A DNA stretch of 64,000 nucleotides, from positions 14,879,322-14,943,321 of the forward strand of contig NC_135570.1 of NCBI RefSeq assembly GCF_964340395.1, written 5' to 3'. This DNA comes from Glandiceps talaboti. Its lineage: Eukaryota > Hemichordata > Enteropneusta > Spengelidae. The stretch's first letter is position 1. Every line of letters begins with the position of its first letter. Below, one piece after another: positions 1 to 12,000 of this stretch. Both the position numbers and the translations under genes were made by a program. The notes beneath the pieces were generated by a model. That model was not told the DNA's origin. It did not search any database and was given only the letters and a program-made list of their open reading frames with translations.

Positions 1-660
1 CATTGTAATATTTCAGTAACTGAGTCAACATTACCTGTAACAGGTGATGAATTTATGTAGACAAAGTTGCTCAACTGTCAGTCAGCTTAGCCTGGTTTGC
101 TGACTATATATAGCAAGGAGTTCAGAACTATATATGTGGTAGGTGTAGTATATCGCCCTCTAGTGGCCAACAGCTGTCAATGTGTGCACTCGCAATTGTT
201 CACAAGATTGTCGCCCTCGTGTGGCCACAGCTGTCATGTGTACTTGCTATCGGTGGCAAGATGTATATCATTGTCTGTTGGACAACAACTGCACTCGGTG
301 TTCGCTAGTCCCTGCATACTTTGCATACGTACGTAGGTACATATGCAGGTAACTAGTGATCGCATGGTAATTCAATATGGCAGATCCAAGATGGCGATTA
401 CTACTTACCTGCGTCCTCACACGAACTGATAGGTCATGCGATGGCTCGGGGATCAGCAAACACTCAGGTTTAGTCTCAAGATGAATATTGCCCTCTAGTG
501 GCCAATACCTGACATGATGTATAACCTTCCATTGATCGCAAGTTGTCATGATGTGAGTTTTCTCAATGGGTCGTGTCCATGATTTGACTTTCACTCTCAT
601 CAGTTTTATATATTCCACTCACTGTAGAGTCGTATAGTTCCAGTCATATACTTGTAACAA
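1..660. promoter_or_regulatory. Three CTCF-like motifs in unique-looking sequence
   Basis: Minus-strand TGGCCACTAGAGGGC occurs at 155-169 and 490-504, and a weaker variant (CCACACGAGGGC core) at 213-227. The first two match the CTCF core CCASYAGRKGGC completely. The first two sites sit in a roughly 55-bp duplication. No gene was recognised here. The motif could instead belong to a dispersed repeat. Confidence 0.35.
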
Positions 661-944
661 AGAAGCACCGTTAAATTCAAATTTGATATTTTATGTTGAT
701 GGGCCGACAGGAACATTTTGCGTTTCATCTTCCTTGCATATATGCCTTTGGAACACTTCATCCATAACTTTTCATTTCGACTCTTTGAAATATATGTACT
801 GTTTCCGTACCCTGTACCTAGCTAACCGCAAGGGAAGGAATGAAGTGAGAAGTCAATAATATGAAATGCTTTTTAAGAATTTGCCATCAAAAAAACTTAT
901 TTGCTATGTATTAACAGTCAATAACACATCTATTCACTGCTATA
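661..944. other. No feature recognised
   Basis: AT-rich intergenic sequence with no convincing coding frame or repeat. Confidence 0.5.
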
Positions 945-1480
945 TGGGGGGGGGGGGCAGTATTTATATGAAAGGTCCATTACGAAAGAGTGTAGTGGAT
1001 ATCACAATTATTCAATTCACTAAGAGTTAATGAAGGGTAATATTTATTTTAAAAAGGAAGAAAAGGTCCGTCAATAGTGTGTAGCGGATAACAAAATTAT
1101 TCATAACATTTACGAGTAGTATTTATTAGAAAGGTCCATTACTCACCTGCCGTGTATAAAAAAAATAGTGACTGAAGTATTTACTCAGTATTTGATGGGG
1201 GGGGGGGCAGTATTTATATGAAAGGTCTGTTACAAGTGTACAATGGATAGAGAAAACTATTTCAGTCAACATTTGATGGAGGGTGGGGGGGCAGTATTTA
1301 TATGAAAGGTCCGTTACAAGTGAGCAGTGGGTAGAAAAAACTAGTCCAGGCAACATTTGATGGGGAGGGGTAGTATTTATAATCAACGCCTGTTACAAGT
1401 GTGCAGTGGATAGAAAAACTTCTGGGCAACATTGGGTGGTTGGGGGTTGGGGCAGTATTTATATGACAGGTCCATTAGAT
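945..1480. repeat. Minisatellite, unit about 75-85 bp, with poly-G tracts
   Basis: About six imperfect copies, each with a G-run, CAGTATTTATATGAAAGGTC, a ...GTGTGCAGTGGATAG segment and CAACATTTGATGG. G-runs vary from about 5 to 12. Minus-strand open frames here are products of the repeat. Confidence 0.8.
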
Positions 1481-2019
1481 TTTCAGGTTATACCAAACAT
1501 TGAGAAGTTGTACAACTCATACTGAACACTGAGGGTGCTTTGTTACAAAACATGTTATGAATATGAAGAGAAAAGAAAAAATTACTATTTTGAAATTGGA
1601 GTTAGTAGCCCTTCTTTGTCAACATCCCATTAGCCCCTACCAATAAATCATTAATGGTTTATTCCTGTACATAATTATAGTAGAATGGCCCAGTTCATTA
1701 CATATATAGGGAGGAATTCTTGCCACTTTTGCATTGCCTTGAAATGTTCCTGTTATCCTGTCACCTTGTTTGAAAAATTTATCCAAAAAATTTATCAAAA
1801 TATTTTATTACGGTTTATTCATAAACCAGTGAAAAGTGATGTTCTAATTAGATTTTAATCTTTGCCGTGATCAGTTCTTGTCACTATTAGTTGTATTTTC
1901 AGCAAACGTTTTCACTGTTCTATGTACACAAGGTAGCTTCAATGTTGTTGGCTATCATCCTATGTATTCATATTGTTGTTTCTTTTCTGTATATATTCTA
2001 ATAAAGAGGCTTTATTATT
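1481..2019. other. Intergenic, nothing recognised
   Basis: AT-rich sequence ahead of the 25-bp minisatellite. No exon or element is supported. Confidence 0.5.
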
Positions 2020-2187
2020 GTCATTGAAAGTTGCGTAGTGTGATGTCATTGAAAGTTGTGTAGTGTGATGTCATTGAAAGTTGTGTAGTGTGATGTCATT
2101 GAAAGTTGTGTAGTGTGATGTCATTGAAAGTTGTGTAGTGTGATGTCATTGAAAGTTGCGTAGTATGTCATTGAAAGTTGTGTAGTA
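2020..2187. repeat. 25-bp minisatellite, left part
   Basis: Tandem copies of GTGATGTCATTGAAAGTTGT plus GTAGT. The same array resumes at 3497 after an inserted TIR element. Confidence 0.9.
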
Positions 2188-3496
2188 CAGGGTTCGTACG
2201 GTCCTGGAAAACCCTGGAAAACCCTGGAATTTCAAACCCTCCCTGGAAAACCCTGGAAAATGCGCCCTACCCCTGGAAAACCCTGGAAAATGATCATGAT
2301 CAATCGATCGATTAATATTGACGATCGTCATGTTTGCTCGAGCCACCCATTCATATTGTTCTGAATCTCGTAAATGTGAAATGGCGAAAATATTTTCAAA
2401 GTCTTTCGCCACGGTGGTGAATCAAAATTCACGCCGATTAAACCCAGACAGTCAAACGATCGGTACATGAGACACTTTGCCCCACAGACCGTGCCTATGC
2501 GTAGTTGAATGGGGGCGCCGCAGTGTTTGTTTCGATCTTGCATATATTGCTACTCCATCTCCCAGTCGTCATTTCAGGGACATTGATATTGCATTAACAG
2601 TCCCGGCCGCGGCCGGGGGTAAAAGTAGGTCTGCTAACAAGATTATCGTTACATTGTAGCGAGTATTAAAGCATCATCAACCACGATTAGAAATTGTTAC
2701 AAGTTCGGCGCACGAGTCGACATACTAAGCCCAGGCATGGCAATACCAGGGCTAGGGCCTCGGGAAGTGCCGTTGAATTTCCGGGTTGTGGAAGTACGGT
2801 TGTGACTTTTATGTCGTCGATAAATGGGTATTTGTGTTACATGTTCTAAAAGAATAAACTACTGTTTTATGTTGTCGGTACAGTAACATTCGTAAATTGT
2901 CAAGTTGAGTTGAGAAATCACGATGTTCCGCAACTCGTGGCATCCGTACATAAACATCGAGACGCAAGCGATGAATGTATTCAGATATTCATAGCTCGAA
3001 ATTTCGTTACGTAAATGACGTTTTTATTTTAAATTTTGAAGAAAAAAATTATTTTAGGTGACTTATAAATCTAGTAACGTCAAACCATACAATAACGAGG
3101 ACAAACTTTAGTTTTTAATTTATTTTTCTGGATATGTTTGAATTAGACTGACGAATGCTGCGACTCAATCTTACACAATCAATGCACCAGCTTGACAAAA
3201 CTGCTACTTAGGGGGTATGACAGAGGTTTCTCCGTTAATCTTAGCGTGCAAACGTGGTTTTGAAACCAACATCTTGCATAGTGTTGATTGTCTTTAAAAT
3301 GTTTTGTGACATATTATGGGAACCTTTGTTAATTTCTTCTTGTCCACATCAGACAAATAGATGTCATTCAAAAAATATACTTTAGTGTCAACACCCCTGG
3401 AAAATGGCCAAAATCAATATGAATACCCCTGGAAAATTGACGAAAAACCCCTGGAAAGTCCTGGAATTTTGTTTTGCTTTAAGTGTACGAACCCTG
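2188..3496. mobile_element. 1.3-kb TIR DNA element inserted in the minisatellite
   Basis: It starts CAGGGTTCGTAC and ends GTACGAACCCTG, a perfect 12-bp terminal inverted repeat. It is flanked by GTAGTA on both sides (2182-2187 and 3497-3502), either a 6-bp target duplication or coincidence of the array. Both subterminal ends carry CCTGGAAAA repeats in the same orientation. The middle is CpG-richer than the surroundings and has no transposase-like frame, so it is non-autonomous. The termini look hAT-like, but the 6-bp duplication is not the usual 8 bp. Confidence 0.75.
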
Positions 3497-4790
3497 GTAG
3501 TATGATGTCAGTGAAAGTTGTGTAGTGTGATGTCATTGAAAGTTGCGTAGTATGATGTCATTGAAAGTTGTGTAGTGTGATGTCATTGAAAGTTGTGTAG
3601 TGTGATGTCATTGAAAGTTGCGTAGTGTGATGTCATTGGAAGTTGTGTAGTGTGATGTCATTGAAAGTTGTGTAGTATGATGTCATTGAAAGTTATGTTG
3701 TCATTGAAAGTTGCATAGTGTGATGCCATTGAAAGTTGTGTAGTATGTCAGTGAAAGTTGTGCATTGAAAGTTGCAGTGTGATGTCATTGAAAGTTGTGT
3801 AGTGTGATGTCATTGAAATTTGTGTAGTGTGATGTCGTTGAAAGTTGCGTAGTGTGATGTCATTGAAAGTTGCCTAGTGTGATGTCATTGGAAGTTGTGT
3901 GGTGTGATGTCATTGAAAGTTGTGTAGTGTGATGTCATTGAAAGTTGTGTAGTGTGATGTCATTGAAAGTTGTGTAGTGTGATGTCATTGAAAGTTGTGT
4001 AGTGTGATGTCATTGAAAGTTGTGAAGTATGTCATTGAAAGTTGTGTAGTGTGATGTCATTGGAAGTTGTGGTGATGTCATTGAAAGTTGTGTAGTGTGA
4101 TGTCATTGAAAATTGTGTAGTATGATGTCATTGAAAGTTGTGTAGTATGATGTCAGTGAAAGTTGTGTAGTGTGATGTCATTGACAGTTGTGTAGTGTGA
4201 TGTCAATGAAAGTTGCGTAGTGTGATGTCATTGAAAGTTGTGTAGTGTGATGTCATGGAAAGTTGTGTAGTGTGATGTCATTGGAAGTTGTGTAGTGTGA
4301 TGTCAATGAAAGTTGTGTAGTGTGATGTCATTGAAAATTGTGTAGTGTGATGTCATTGAAAGTTGTGTAGTATGATGTCATTGAAAGTTGTGTTGTCATT
4401 GAAAGTTGCATAGTGTGATGCCATTGAAAGTTGTGTAGTATGTCAGTGAAAGTTGTGCATTGAAAGTTGTGTAGTATGTCAGTGAAAGTTGTGTAGTGTG
4501 ATGTCATTGAAAGTTGTGTAGTGTTGTCATTGAAAGTTGCAGTGTGATGTCATTGAAAGTTGTGTAGTATGTCAGTGAAATTTGTATAGTGTGATGTCAA
4601 TGAAAGTTGCGTAGTGTGATGTCATTGAAAGTTGTGTTGTGTGATGTCATTGAAAGTTGTGTATGTCATTGAAATTTGTATAGTGTGATGTCATTGAAAG
4701 TTGTGTAGTGTGAAATTTGTATACTGTGATGACATTGAAAGTTGAATTTGCATAGTGTGATGTCATTGAAAGTTGTAGTGTAAGTTGTAC
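3497..4790. repeat. 25-bp minisatellite, right part
   Basis: About 50 copies of the unit found at 2020-2187, with point variants (AAGTTGCGTAG, AAATTTG) and partial deletions. A cluster of deleted units occurs twice in similar order (about 3660-3790 and 4370-4560), which points to a longer higher-order duplication. Confidence 0.88.
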
Positions 4791-6384
4791 TTGTAGCTTT
4801 ACCATGATGAACTTCCACTTCTACATACTCTTGGTTACCCAGCCTTGCCACTGATGGCTCACTTCATGGCCAAATGTATATTTGAGATATGGACGATATG
4901 CAGCAAGGAATTTTAGTATGTGTCATCATTAGTCACTTGATTCTTTGGAAAATAATTCTATGTTTGTGTTATTAGATTGTTAAATATTTTATGTCCAAAT
5001 TTTTTTTGTGGGTTGGCTATGGACAAGACATTATGACTTAGTTTTCACATTTTTGGCATGATTATTTTCTGAATTTCATGATTATTTTCTGAATCTAGAA
5101 TGCATCAAATGTGTCATGATTCTGTAAATAAAATTGTCTACCATGAACATGAAAAATGTACAATTGAAACTTTAAAAATATCTATCTGAAGACCAACTAT
5201 GTAATTATGTGTCATAATCGGCATTTTTGAAAATGAAAGTGAATCTAGAATCGATTGCACAATAGACTTTTTGGTATGATTGAAAGCCAAAAACATCTAT
5301 CACGCAGACCAGAAATGTCAAATGTAGCTGGTCCAGAAATTATTCTAGGATAGAATTTTTGGCATGATTTAAAACCAAAATGTCTATCCTGCAGACAAAA
5401 CTGGTTTGATTGATTGACATTTTTGAAAATCGTCAGTTTTCACATCCACTATGTCTTGGCAGTGAAAAACTGGGTGGGGTCGGGTAACCGGAACCAAACA
5501 AGTTTTTCTGTTAGGCCGGCCTTAGAGTCCACTTTGTTTTGTATGGTACCCCTTGACATGAGTGTAGTTACATAACAATATAAAATGACTGAATAACAAA
5601 TTTTGTCTTGTACAAATATTTTCTTTATTAATTCTACATCATTACATTCACACAGAACGAATGTCAATCACCTATGAATACATGTTTCACTTTTTTGCCA
5701 TAGAGGGCGCCCTAACATAAGTACCCCTGTTGTCAACGAAGCTGCGGTTAAAGTTGACAAGTGTTTGTCCAGATAAGAACAAACTTTTTTTTGTACAAAA
5801 ATACATCAATAAAACTGTTGCCTTGAAAAGTATAATTTCTATTTGACAGTCATAATTGAGGAGGACGGAAGTTGTAACATAATAACAAATATTTACATAT
5901 ATAAATCTTGGAAATTCTAAGAAAACAAAGTCCTGAAATTTTGTATATTGATATATGAAGAATTCATAGAAGAGCTAACCACATGGAAAGCATCGAAATA
6001 AATGTCAGAAGTGAGAGGACGGATCTACCTAAAATTACCACAAGTTTATTGATTCTTTGGCACTATAAACTAACACAAGTAATTTAGAGTAATGTCTTTG
6101 TGACATTAAAGGGGTACAAGCTGAGTTTAAATATTTTTGGGATGTACCTTTATTGTATATTAAAGGTACCCACAGTATTCTACTTACTGATGTATACTTA
6201 ACTATCACTTGCAACTAACTGAATTCAAACCTGGTATTAAGATATAACTTATGAACGATCTAGTGATGTATACTTTACGTATATATGTTATATTGTGGTA
6301 ATATGTGTTTATATCACTGGTGATGTGGTCCTCAAAATATGTTTAGAATTGTCAATTTTCCATAAATTTTGCTTGTGGAGGTAT
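4791..6384. other. Intergenic; fragment of a TIR family at 5455-5525
   Basis: No coding exon was seen. 5455-5525 resembles, in reverse, the terminal part of the element at 23560-23950 (TTGGTTCCGGTTACC on the minus strand, ending in an AGGCCGGCCTAA variant). The rest is AT-rich. Confidence 0.45.
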
Positions 6385-6540
6385 TTTATTACATTATTCC
6401 CAATGATGTTCTATATTCAGCCAGAAAAATACTTAGTGACCTGAGGGGTTTTGTCACTATGTCTTTTGACTCATTACAAGGCCCCTTAGTTTACTGGTAT
6501 TTTACTCAGCTGAATGATGATTAAATGTTGTAGAAAGAAT
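6385..6540. repeat. Degenerate copy of the hairpin element
   Basis: Carries TATTCAGCCAGAAAAATAC, GTGACCTGAGGGG, TTGTCACTATG and, inverted, CCCCTTAG and CAGCTGAATGA. These follow the order of the arms of the 358-bp element at 11302 and 16776. Confidence 0.55.
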
Positions 6541-6924
6541 AAATGTTAGATCAAACACACTAATAATTTATTAATTATACAAGTCATAAAAAAAAATGAA
6601 GACTACATTTTGAATATTTTATGACGCCAAATTCAAAATAATGAAGCCACTTCAGAGGGACTGCAATACAGCAAAGAGAAAAAAAAATAAGTTGGTTTCC
6701 GATATCATGACTTGAGAAAATAGGGTAGACAGGTCAGAATTTTATTTCATTTTGTATTTTTTCATTGTTCACGTTTTTGAGAAACTGCTTCGACCTATAA
6801 ATGGGATATTTATTGTCATAAATCTGTGATAGTTTGATGGGTTGTAAATGAAGAAAATGATATGTGAAGCAGATGAACATCACATCACATGCAGACTGTA
6901 ATGCATGAATTCAAATTACAGTCT

Positions 6925-7320
6925 GAAGAAACCTGATCGCTCTGAAAAGACCTGGTCTCTCTGATGAGACTCGGTCTCTCTGAAAAGACTTGGTCTCTCT
7001 GAAAAGACCTGGTCTCTCTGATGAGACTCGGTCTCTCTGAAAAGACTTGGTCTCTCTGAAAAGACCTGGTCTCTCTGATGAGACTCGGTCTCTCTGAAAA
7101 GACTTGGTCTCTCTGAAAAGACCTGGTCTCTCTGATGAGACTCGGTCTCTCTGAAAAGACTTGGTCTCTCTGAAAAGACCTGGTCTCTCTGATGAGACTC
7201 AGTCTCTCTGAAAAGACTTGGTCTCTCTGAAAAGACTTGATCTCTCTGAAAAGACAAGGTCTCTCTGAAAAGACCTGGTCTCTCTGATGAGAATCAGTCT
7301 CACTGAAAAGACCTAGAATC
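6925..7320. repeat. 19-bp minisatellite arranged as 57-bp triplets
   Basis: Units of GGTCTCTCTGAAAAGACTT alternate with CTGATGAGACTC variants, so a 57-bp higher-order unit repeats about six times. Because 57 is divisible by three and no stop falls in it, the minus strand reads open for 161 codons (6885-7370) as a 19-residue repeat containing QRDQVFSERPSL. A second frame is also open. A real protein is unlikely. Confidence 0.85.
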
Positions 7321-8274
7321 TCTGGAATGTGATACTTTGGCAAGAAAATTAACACATAAATTCTCACCATATTACCTGTGTAAATATAAACAAATGTTTA
7401 CAGTTGGCAGGTTATTACAACTAGGGTTGGCCAGTTTACCGGAAACACACAATTTTTTTTTTTAATTTGACTTAATCATTTCCATGGTGACGCTTCTTTT
7501 GTGTGACTTTTGACATGAAATGAAAGAATCTGAATTAGAAAAGCAGTAACTGTATAAATTAGTACTGAATTAGTACTGTAACAATGTTTTGGTGACAAGT
7601 TTATCAAGTCCACTTGATTGACTTACCCACAGTTAATTAATACCCATCAAATATTGTAACAAGTTTACCTGATTTCACCCTAGTTCTTCTCATGATAAGT
7701 AACTTGTAGCAAATAAAGTCATGCCGAGAATATTTCCTTTTGTTTTAGTTGGATATTAACATATATTTGTAACAACTGAAATGATGTAATAACCTGGGGC
7801 ACATTTATCCTTATAATGTACCCCTAGGTTACCTTTGATTTACTCTATTGGCACCCCTAGCTTTGCTAAGATAAGTACCTGTTTTTACATTGGAACACTA
7901 AGTTTAACTCATGCCAACCAGTGCCCACACTCAAAATACACAAGTTTTGCTATTTTCAAATTTTATTTGGAAATCCCAATTCCTATTGATCAAAATGTTT
8001 TTATTTGAAATTAAGCATTTTTGCAATTGACTGTTTTTTGTATGTGACTGGTTGATGGCAATAGTCTATATTTTCATACTGTAACTTATCAAATACAGGT
8101 GAGACTGCAGGGTGTCTATTGAACTGGGTGATAAAATGGTGTTAAAATAAACCTATGTATATGTAGGAACTGTGGATAAAAGCAACGATAGACTCCTGAT
8201 GTCTGCTCCCCTCCACAGGCATGTTGAACTATGTGGACACATTTTGACATGTACATCGAATTCCCACATTTACA
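7321..8274. other. Intergenic downstream of annexin; possible distal 3' UTR
   Basis: No exon seen. Minus-strand AATAAA at 7999-8004 and 7962-7967 could end a long annexin 3' UTR. 7845-7900 has one copy of the CACCCCTAG unit that is tandem at 8275-8470. Confidence 0.4.
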
Positions 8275-8470
8275 TAGCACCCCTAGCTTTACTGTAATAA
8301 AATATGCTTTTACATTGGCACCCCTAGTTTTACTATAATAAATTCCCACATTTACATTAATTCTAGTGGCACCCCTAACTTTACTGTAATAAATATCCAC
8401 TTCTACATTGACACCCCTAGTTTTACTGTTATAAATTCCCATTCATTCTATTAGCATCTCTAGTCTTACA
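8275..8470. repeat. Minisatellite, unit about 45 bp
   Basis: Four to five imperfect copies of GCACCCCTAGTTTTACTGTA followed by ATAAATTCCCAC and a TTTACATT segment. Confidence 0.7.
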
Positions 8471-8489
8471 ATGATAACAAATTTTACAT

Positions 8490-8880
8490 TAACATAAAAC
8501 GCACCTCGGAAAGAAACTCTAAACTTTTGTTGTACTTTAGTCAAGGAAACACTAACCTGTTCTCAGTTAAAATCAAGAAAAAAATCTGGGGTCATTGTAT
8601 AAATTTTGAATGGAGGTCAAAATGGTTTTTGAATCAGAGGTCAAAATAATGTAATTTTAGAATCCAATATGGCTGCCAAATACTATGTTAACTTTATGGG
8701 ACAATAAAAGATTGACGATTTCCCTGAAAATAAGACCGTGAAACCCCAAATATCTTTCATTAGTTCAAAAGGACCAGGAGCAAACTTCCATATGGTAAAG
8801 TTTTGGAGAAAATTGAAGAACTTTGATTTTGGGGAGAAATTTGTCCCCAAGGTACATTATAATGTCCCTCAACTGTTTCA
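8490..8880 (+). repeat. Dispersed repeat family with AATCCAATATGGC core, copy 1
   Basis: Shares the order TCAGTTAAAATCAAGAAAAA, AATCCAATATGGCTGCC, AAAGATTGACGATTTCC, CAAAAGGACCAGGAGCAA and TTTGGAGA with 44395-44755. The 49300-49580 region holds the reverse complement. Three copies in 64 kb mark an unclassified interspersed element. Confidence 0.65.
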
Positions 8881-8969
8881 ATATTTGGTTTTTAATAAAC
8901 ACCCTAATCACTAAGTATCATAGGCTCCATTATATTGGCACATTTACATTGTAATTCTTTCTTCTCCCT
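8860..8969 (-). terminator. ANXA7/11: Annexin 3' UTR with candidate polyadenylation signal
   Basis: Minus-strand ATTAAA (8891-8896) lies about 75 nt past the stop and would suit a short 3' UTR. Canonical AATAAA on this strand first appears at 7999-8004 and 7962-7967, allowing a longer UTR of about 1 kb. The sequence does not choose between them. Confidence 0.3.
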
Positions 8970-9095
8970 TTAATTTTTACCAACAATTGCAAAGAGAAGT
9001 TTCTTGTAGTCTCCACTGGTATCACCTTCTATCATCTTGTACAGTGTCTTTAAGTAGCGCTCCAAGAATGCCTGTTTGATTTCTGCCAAGTCAAT
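8970..9095 (-). CDS. ANXA7/11: Annexin coding exon 13 (end of repeat 4, stop)
   Basis: Encodes the final 41 residues, [20 protein letters not shown] then [20 protein letters not shown] and N, followed by TAA. The GDTSGDY...LL pattern is the usual end of annexin repeat 4. Acceptor ATATCCAG. Confidence 0.96.
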   Translation of the reverse strand: MDLAEIKQAFLERYLKTLYKMIEGDTSGDYKKLLFAIVGKN

Positions 9096-12000
9096 CTGGA
9101 TATAAAACGATCAAAAATTACACATTAAGTCTACATGATTCACCTTGTTATCAAAAACACATACCTTTACTATACGTGCAAACTTACAAACAGGGCAATG
9201 TGAAGTTATTACAAGGTTGCCACTGATTGGTTAACATATATATACTTTATCACTCATTAACAATACAGCCAATAGATGTACTTGTTTCATTTGTTTTCTA
9301 AACCAATCAGAATGAACCTTATAAAATACTTCTGACATTACCTGTTACAAAGTCTTTGCTCTGACCTAGCCTCCAAAGAAACAAATTAATCCTGGCTAAA
9401 ATCTGGACTTGTAGATATCCACTCTGTCTGTAGCCCAGTGTGCCCTCTAAGCCATTTTGACGCACCACTGATGCACACAATTTCTTGTGACACATCAAAA
9501 TTTGGTGTTCCCCTATCTCTTACTATGTGGTGACTCACAAGAAATCCCAGTTTTTCTCATTTTGACTCACAACAACAAAATTTAGCTATCATTAGAGGGC
9601 ACACTAGTGTAGCCTTTTACCCAAGAGTTCAAGGTATACTAATGGTATATCTTAAACTTGACGTAGTGTCAATCTACACTTACTAAATTCATGAGGATAC
9701 ATTTACATAATTCATATCTAGTCACTAGAGCAGTGCAGAACAAGACAACAAACCCTAAATACTGATATTCTACAAAACAACTGACACAATACACTAACTT
9801 GATTCTCAAACATTCAACTTTTCAAACTAATTTTAGGATTTAGTATGGAATACTTGTTTCTATTAGCTTTGCCCAAGCTTGGCCATTGCCCTTGCTGAAA
9901 GCGTCAATCTAATACCACTAGCGATGTTGTGAGTTTTTCCTGATCTGGTTTTAGATTGATTGATTCAAAACACTTTTCATTGGGTCAAAGATATATGGTG
10001 TCTTCATAAACAGTAGAAAAAAAAATGGCCGCCCTTCAATAAGTCATCTCCCCATACTGTAGAATATAGCTAGATTAACTGTCTTTACCTCTGATCTAGT
10101 GACAACAACACGAATTAAAGTGTGATCATCGGTTCCAGCTCCTTTCATGGCACGCCACAACCGATCGGCAAAATACACTGGACGACTCTTTACACATTGG
10201 GCTGAAACAATAAAAAAAAGAAGAGATTTTTTTGCAATTTCATAGAATTTTTGGTATTTTAAAAGCGTTATTCAGTTTTTTTCTTCCATGCTTTCCTGAA
10301 TCTGAATGTATTACCCAGTACATACTTCTGTAATTCTAACTTTTAACAAAATTTTAGAATTCAAATTTAATCGCAGCAGTTAATCCGGTTAGAGTAATGC
10401 CAGCGACTACTGGTCATTAAACAGAAGATGGTGAACGGTCAAATATAAGTAACCTTTCATTTCGGAAATAAAAATGACAAAAATTACAAGTTGTAGACCA
10501 TGTCTCTTTAATCTATTAAAAGTAACAAGAAGTATAAATGTTTTTTTACTGTATACCCAGTATACTTCAATATAACTTATACATACCTATAGCCAACATT
10601 CCATCCCTCACATCACCGGAAAACTCTCGTTTGATGCTATTTTGTATGTCTCGTTGTGAAATCTAGAGAAAAAATTATAGAAATGAAGTATTTAAGTATT
10701 AATACTATACTGATTCAGTGTCACTACTACCAATTTATACCTAATAATATACTACAAGTCAGTTGAAATAATGATTCCAAAATGGCTGCCAAGATCCAAC
10801 ATGGCTGCCAAGATCCAACATGGCTGCCAAGATTCAAAATGGCTGCCAAGATTCAAAATGGCTGTCTCTACTGATTCAGGTGTCACTATCACATATATGG
10901 CTGATATGATACTAAAATTAAAGCTAAAACAATGGATGTTATATAGTGTACCAATGACATGGATGACATATCCATATATATGTTGCTATGGTAACTGTAC
11001 TAGTAACTACAGTAACCTTGAAATTTAAGCTTACCTTAATGTACTCCTTAAATGTAGCTCTCAACTGTGCAAAATTCCTGACTGCAAATATCTTGTTGAA
11101 TGCTGATTCATCCGTTCCCCATTTACCCTCACCAGCTTGATACAAGTCATTGGCATCTTTTCTAGCTTTCTCCTCATTCACATCATTACCTTCATCCCTG
11201 TTGCCCTGGAAACAAGATTGACACATTTAAGTGATGGAAATGATCTGAAGAGATGCAGTACTTTCCCAAGAACCATTACAGTGTACTAGAACAATATATA
11301 CTATACCATGCACTAGCCATTTAGAACAAAAAATATGGAATATATACTCTGGTCATTCTACATCACAACAATGCGCATCTATGTCACAACAACGCGTGTC
11401 TACATCACTTGTTCTGCTGTGTTCGAAATATGAGTCAAAACATTCAAAATTACCATTACTTTCCCCCATTTTTCTTTCATGTTACTGGCACTGGTATCAT
11501 TATGTTATTCTCCAATATTTTTCTTCATTCAGCGAGAAAATACTAGTGACCTAAGGGTTCTCACTACTCATCTTTCAACTTGTAGTGACAAAGACCCCTT
11601 AGGTCACTCGTATATTTTCCTTGACGGAACGAAGAATAATATTGGAAAATAACATCTAAGTATTATGCTGATGTCGTCGGAGAGATTCAGATGAAAGCTG
11701 TATACATAGTCACTTTAAAACTAAGATTCCAAAAAGGTAATTTTATCACTACTTTTACAAATCTTACTAGATAACAGTAAGTTTGATTTTTGTCTTACCT
11801 GACACATAGACACAAGAAGTCTTTTAAAGTGTCCACTTGTATCACCAATACAATCCGCCTCTAAAGATTTCCCAAACTCTATAACAAAGTCAAAGTTTAA
11901 AGTTCAAAGTTCAAAGGTTAGATAGTGTTAAGATATTTTGACCTTGCTGTACACAAATGATTCTGTAATAGACTTTGTAACACAAGGAAATGGATAAATT

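Noticed and set aside
2188-3496. Helitron or Kolobok assignment for the 1.3-kb insertion
   Set aside because: Helitrons lack TIRs and Kolobok elements duplicate TTAA. The clear 12-bp TIRs and GTAGTA flanks fit neither.
6885-7370. 161-aa minus-strand open frame as a gene
   Set aside because: It is entirely a 57-bp-periodic minisatellite with two open frames and no splice or start context.
11302-11659. Hairpin family as a Helitron (a CTAA-like end exists on one strand)
   Set aside because: No TC start, the hairpin is far larger than a Helitron 3' hairpin, and the base after CTAA is not T in copy A.
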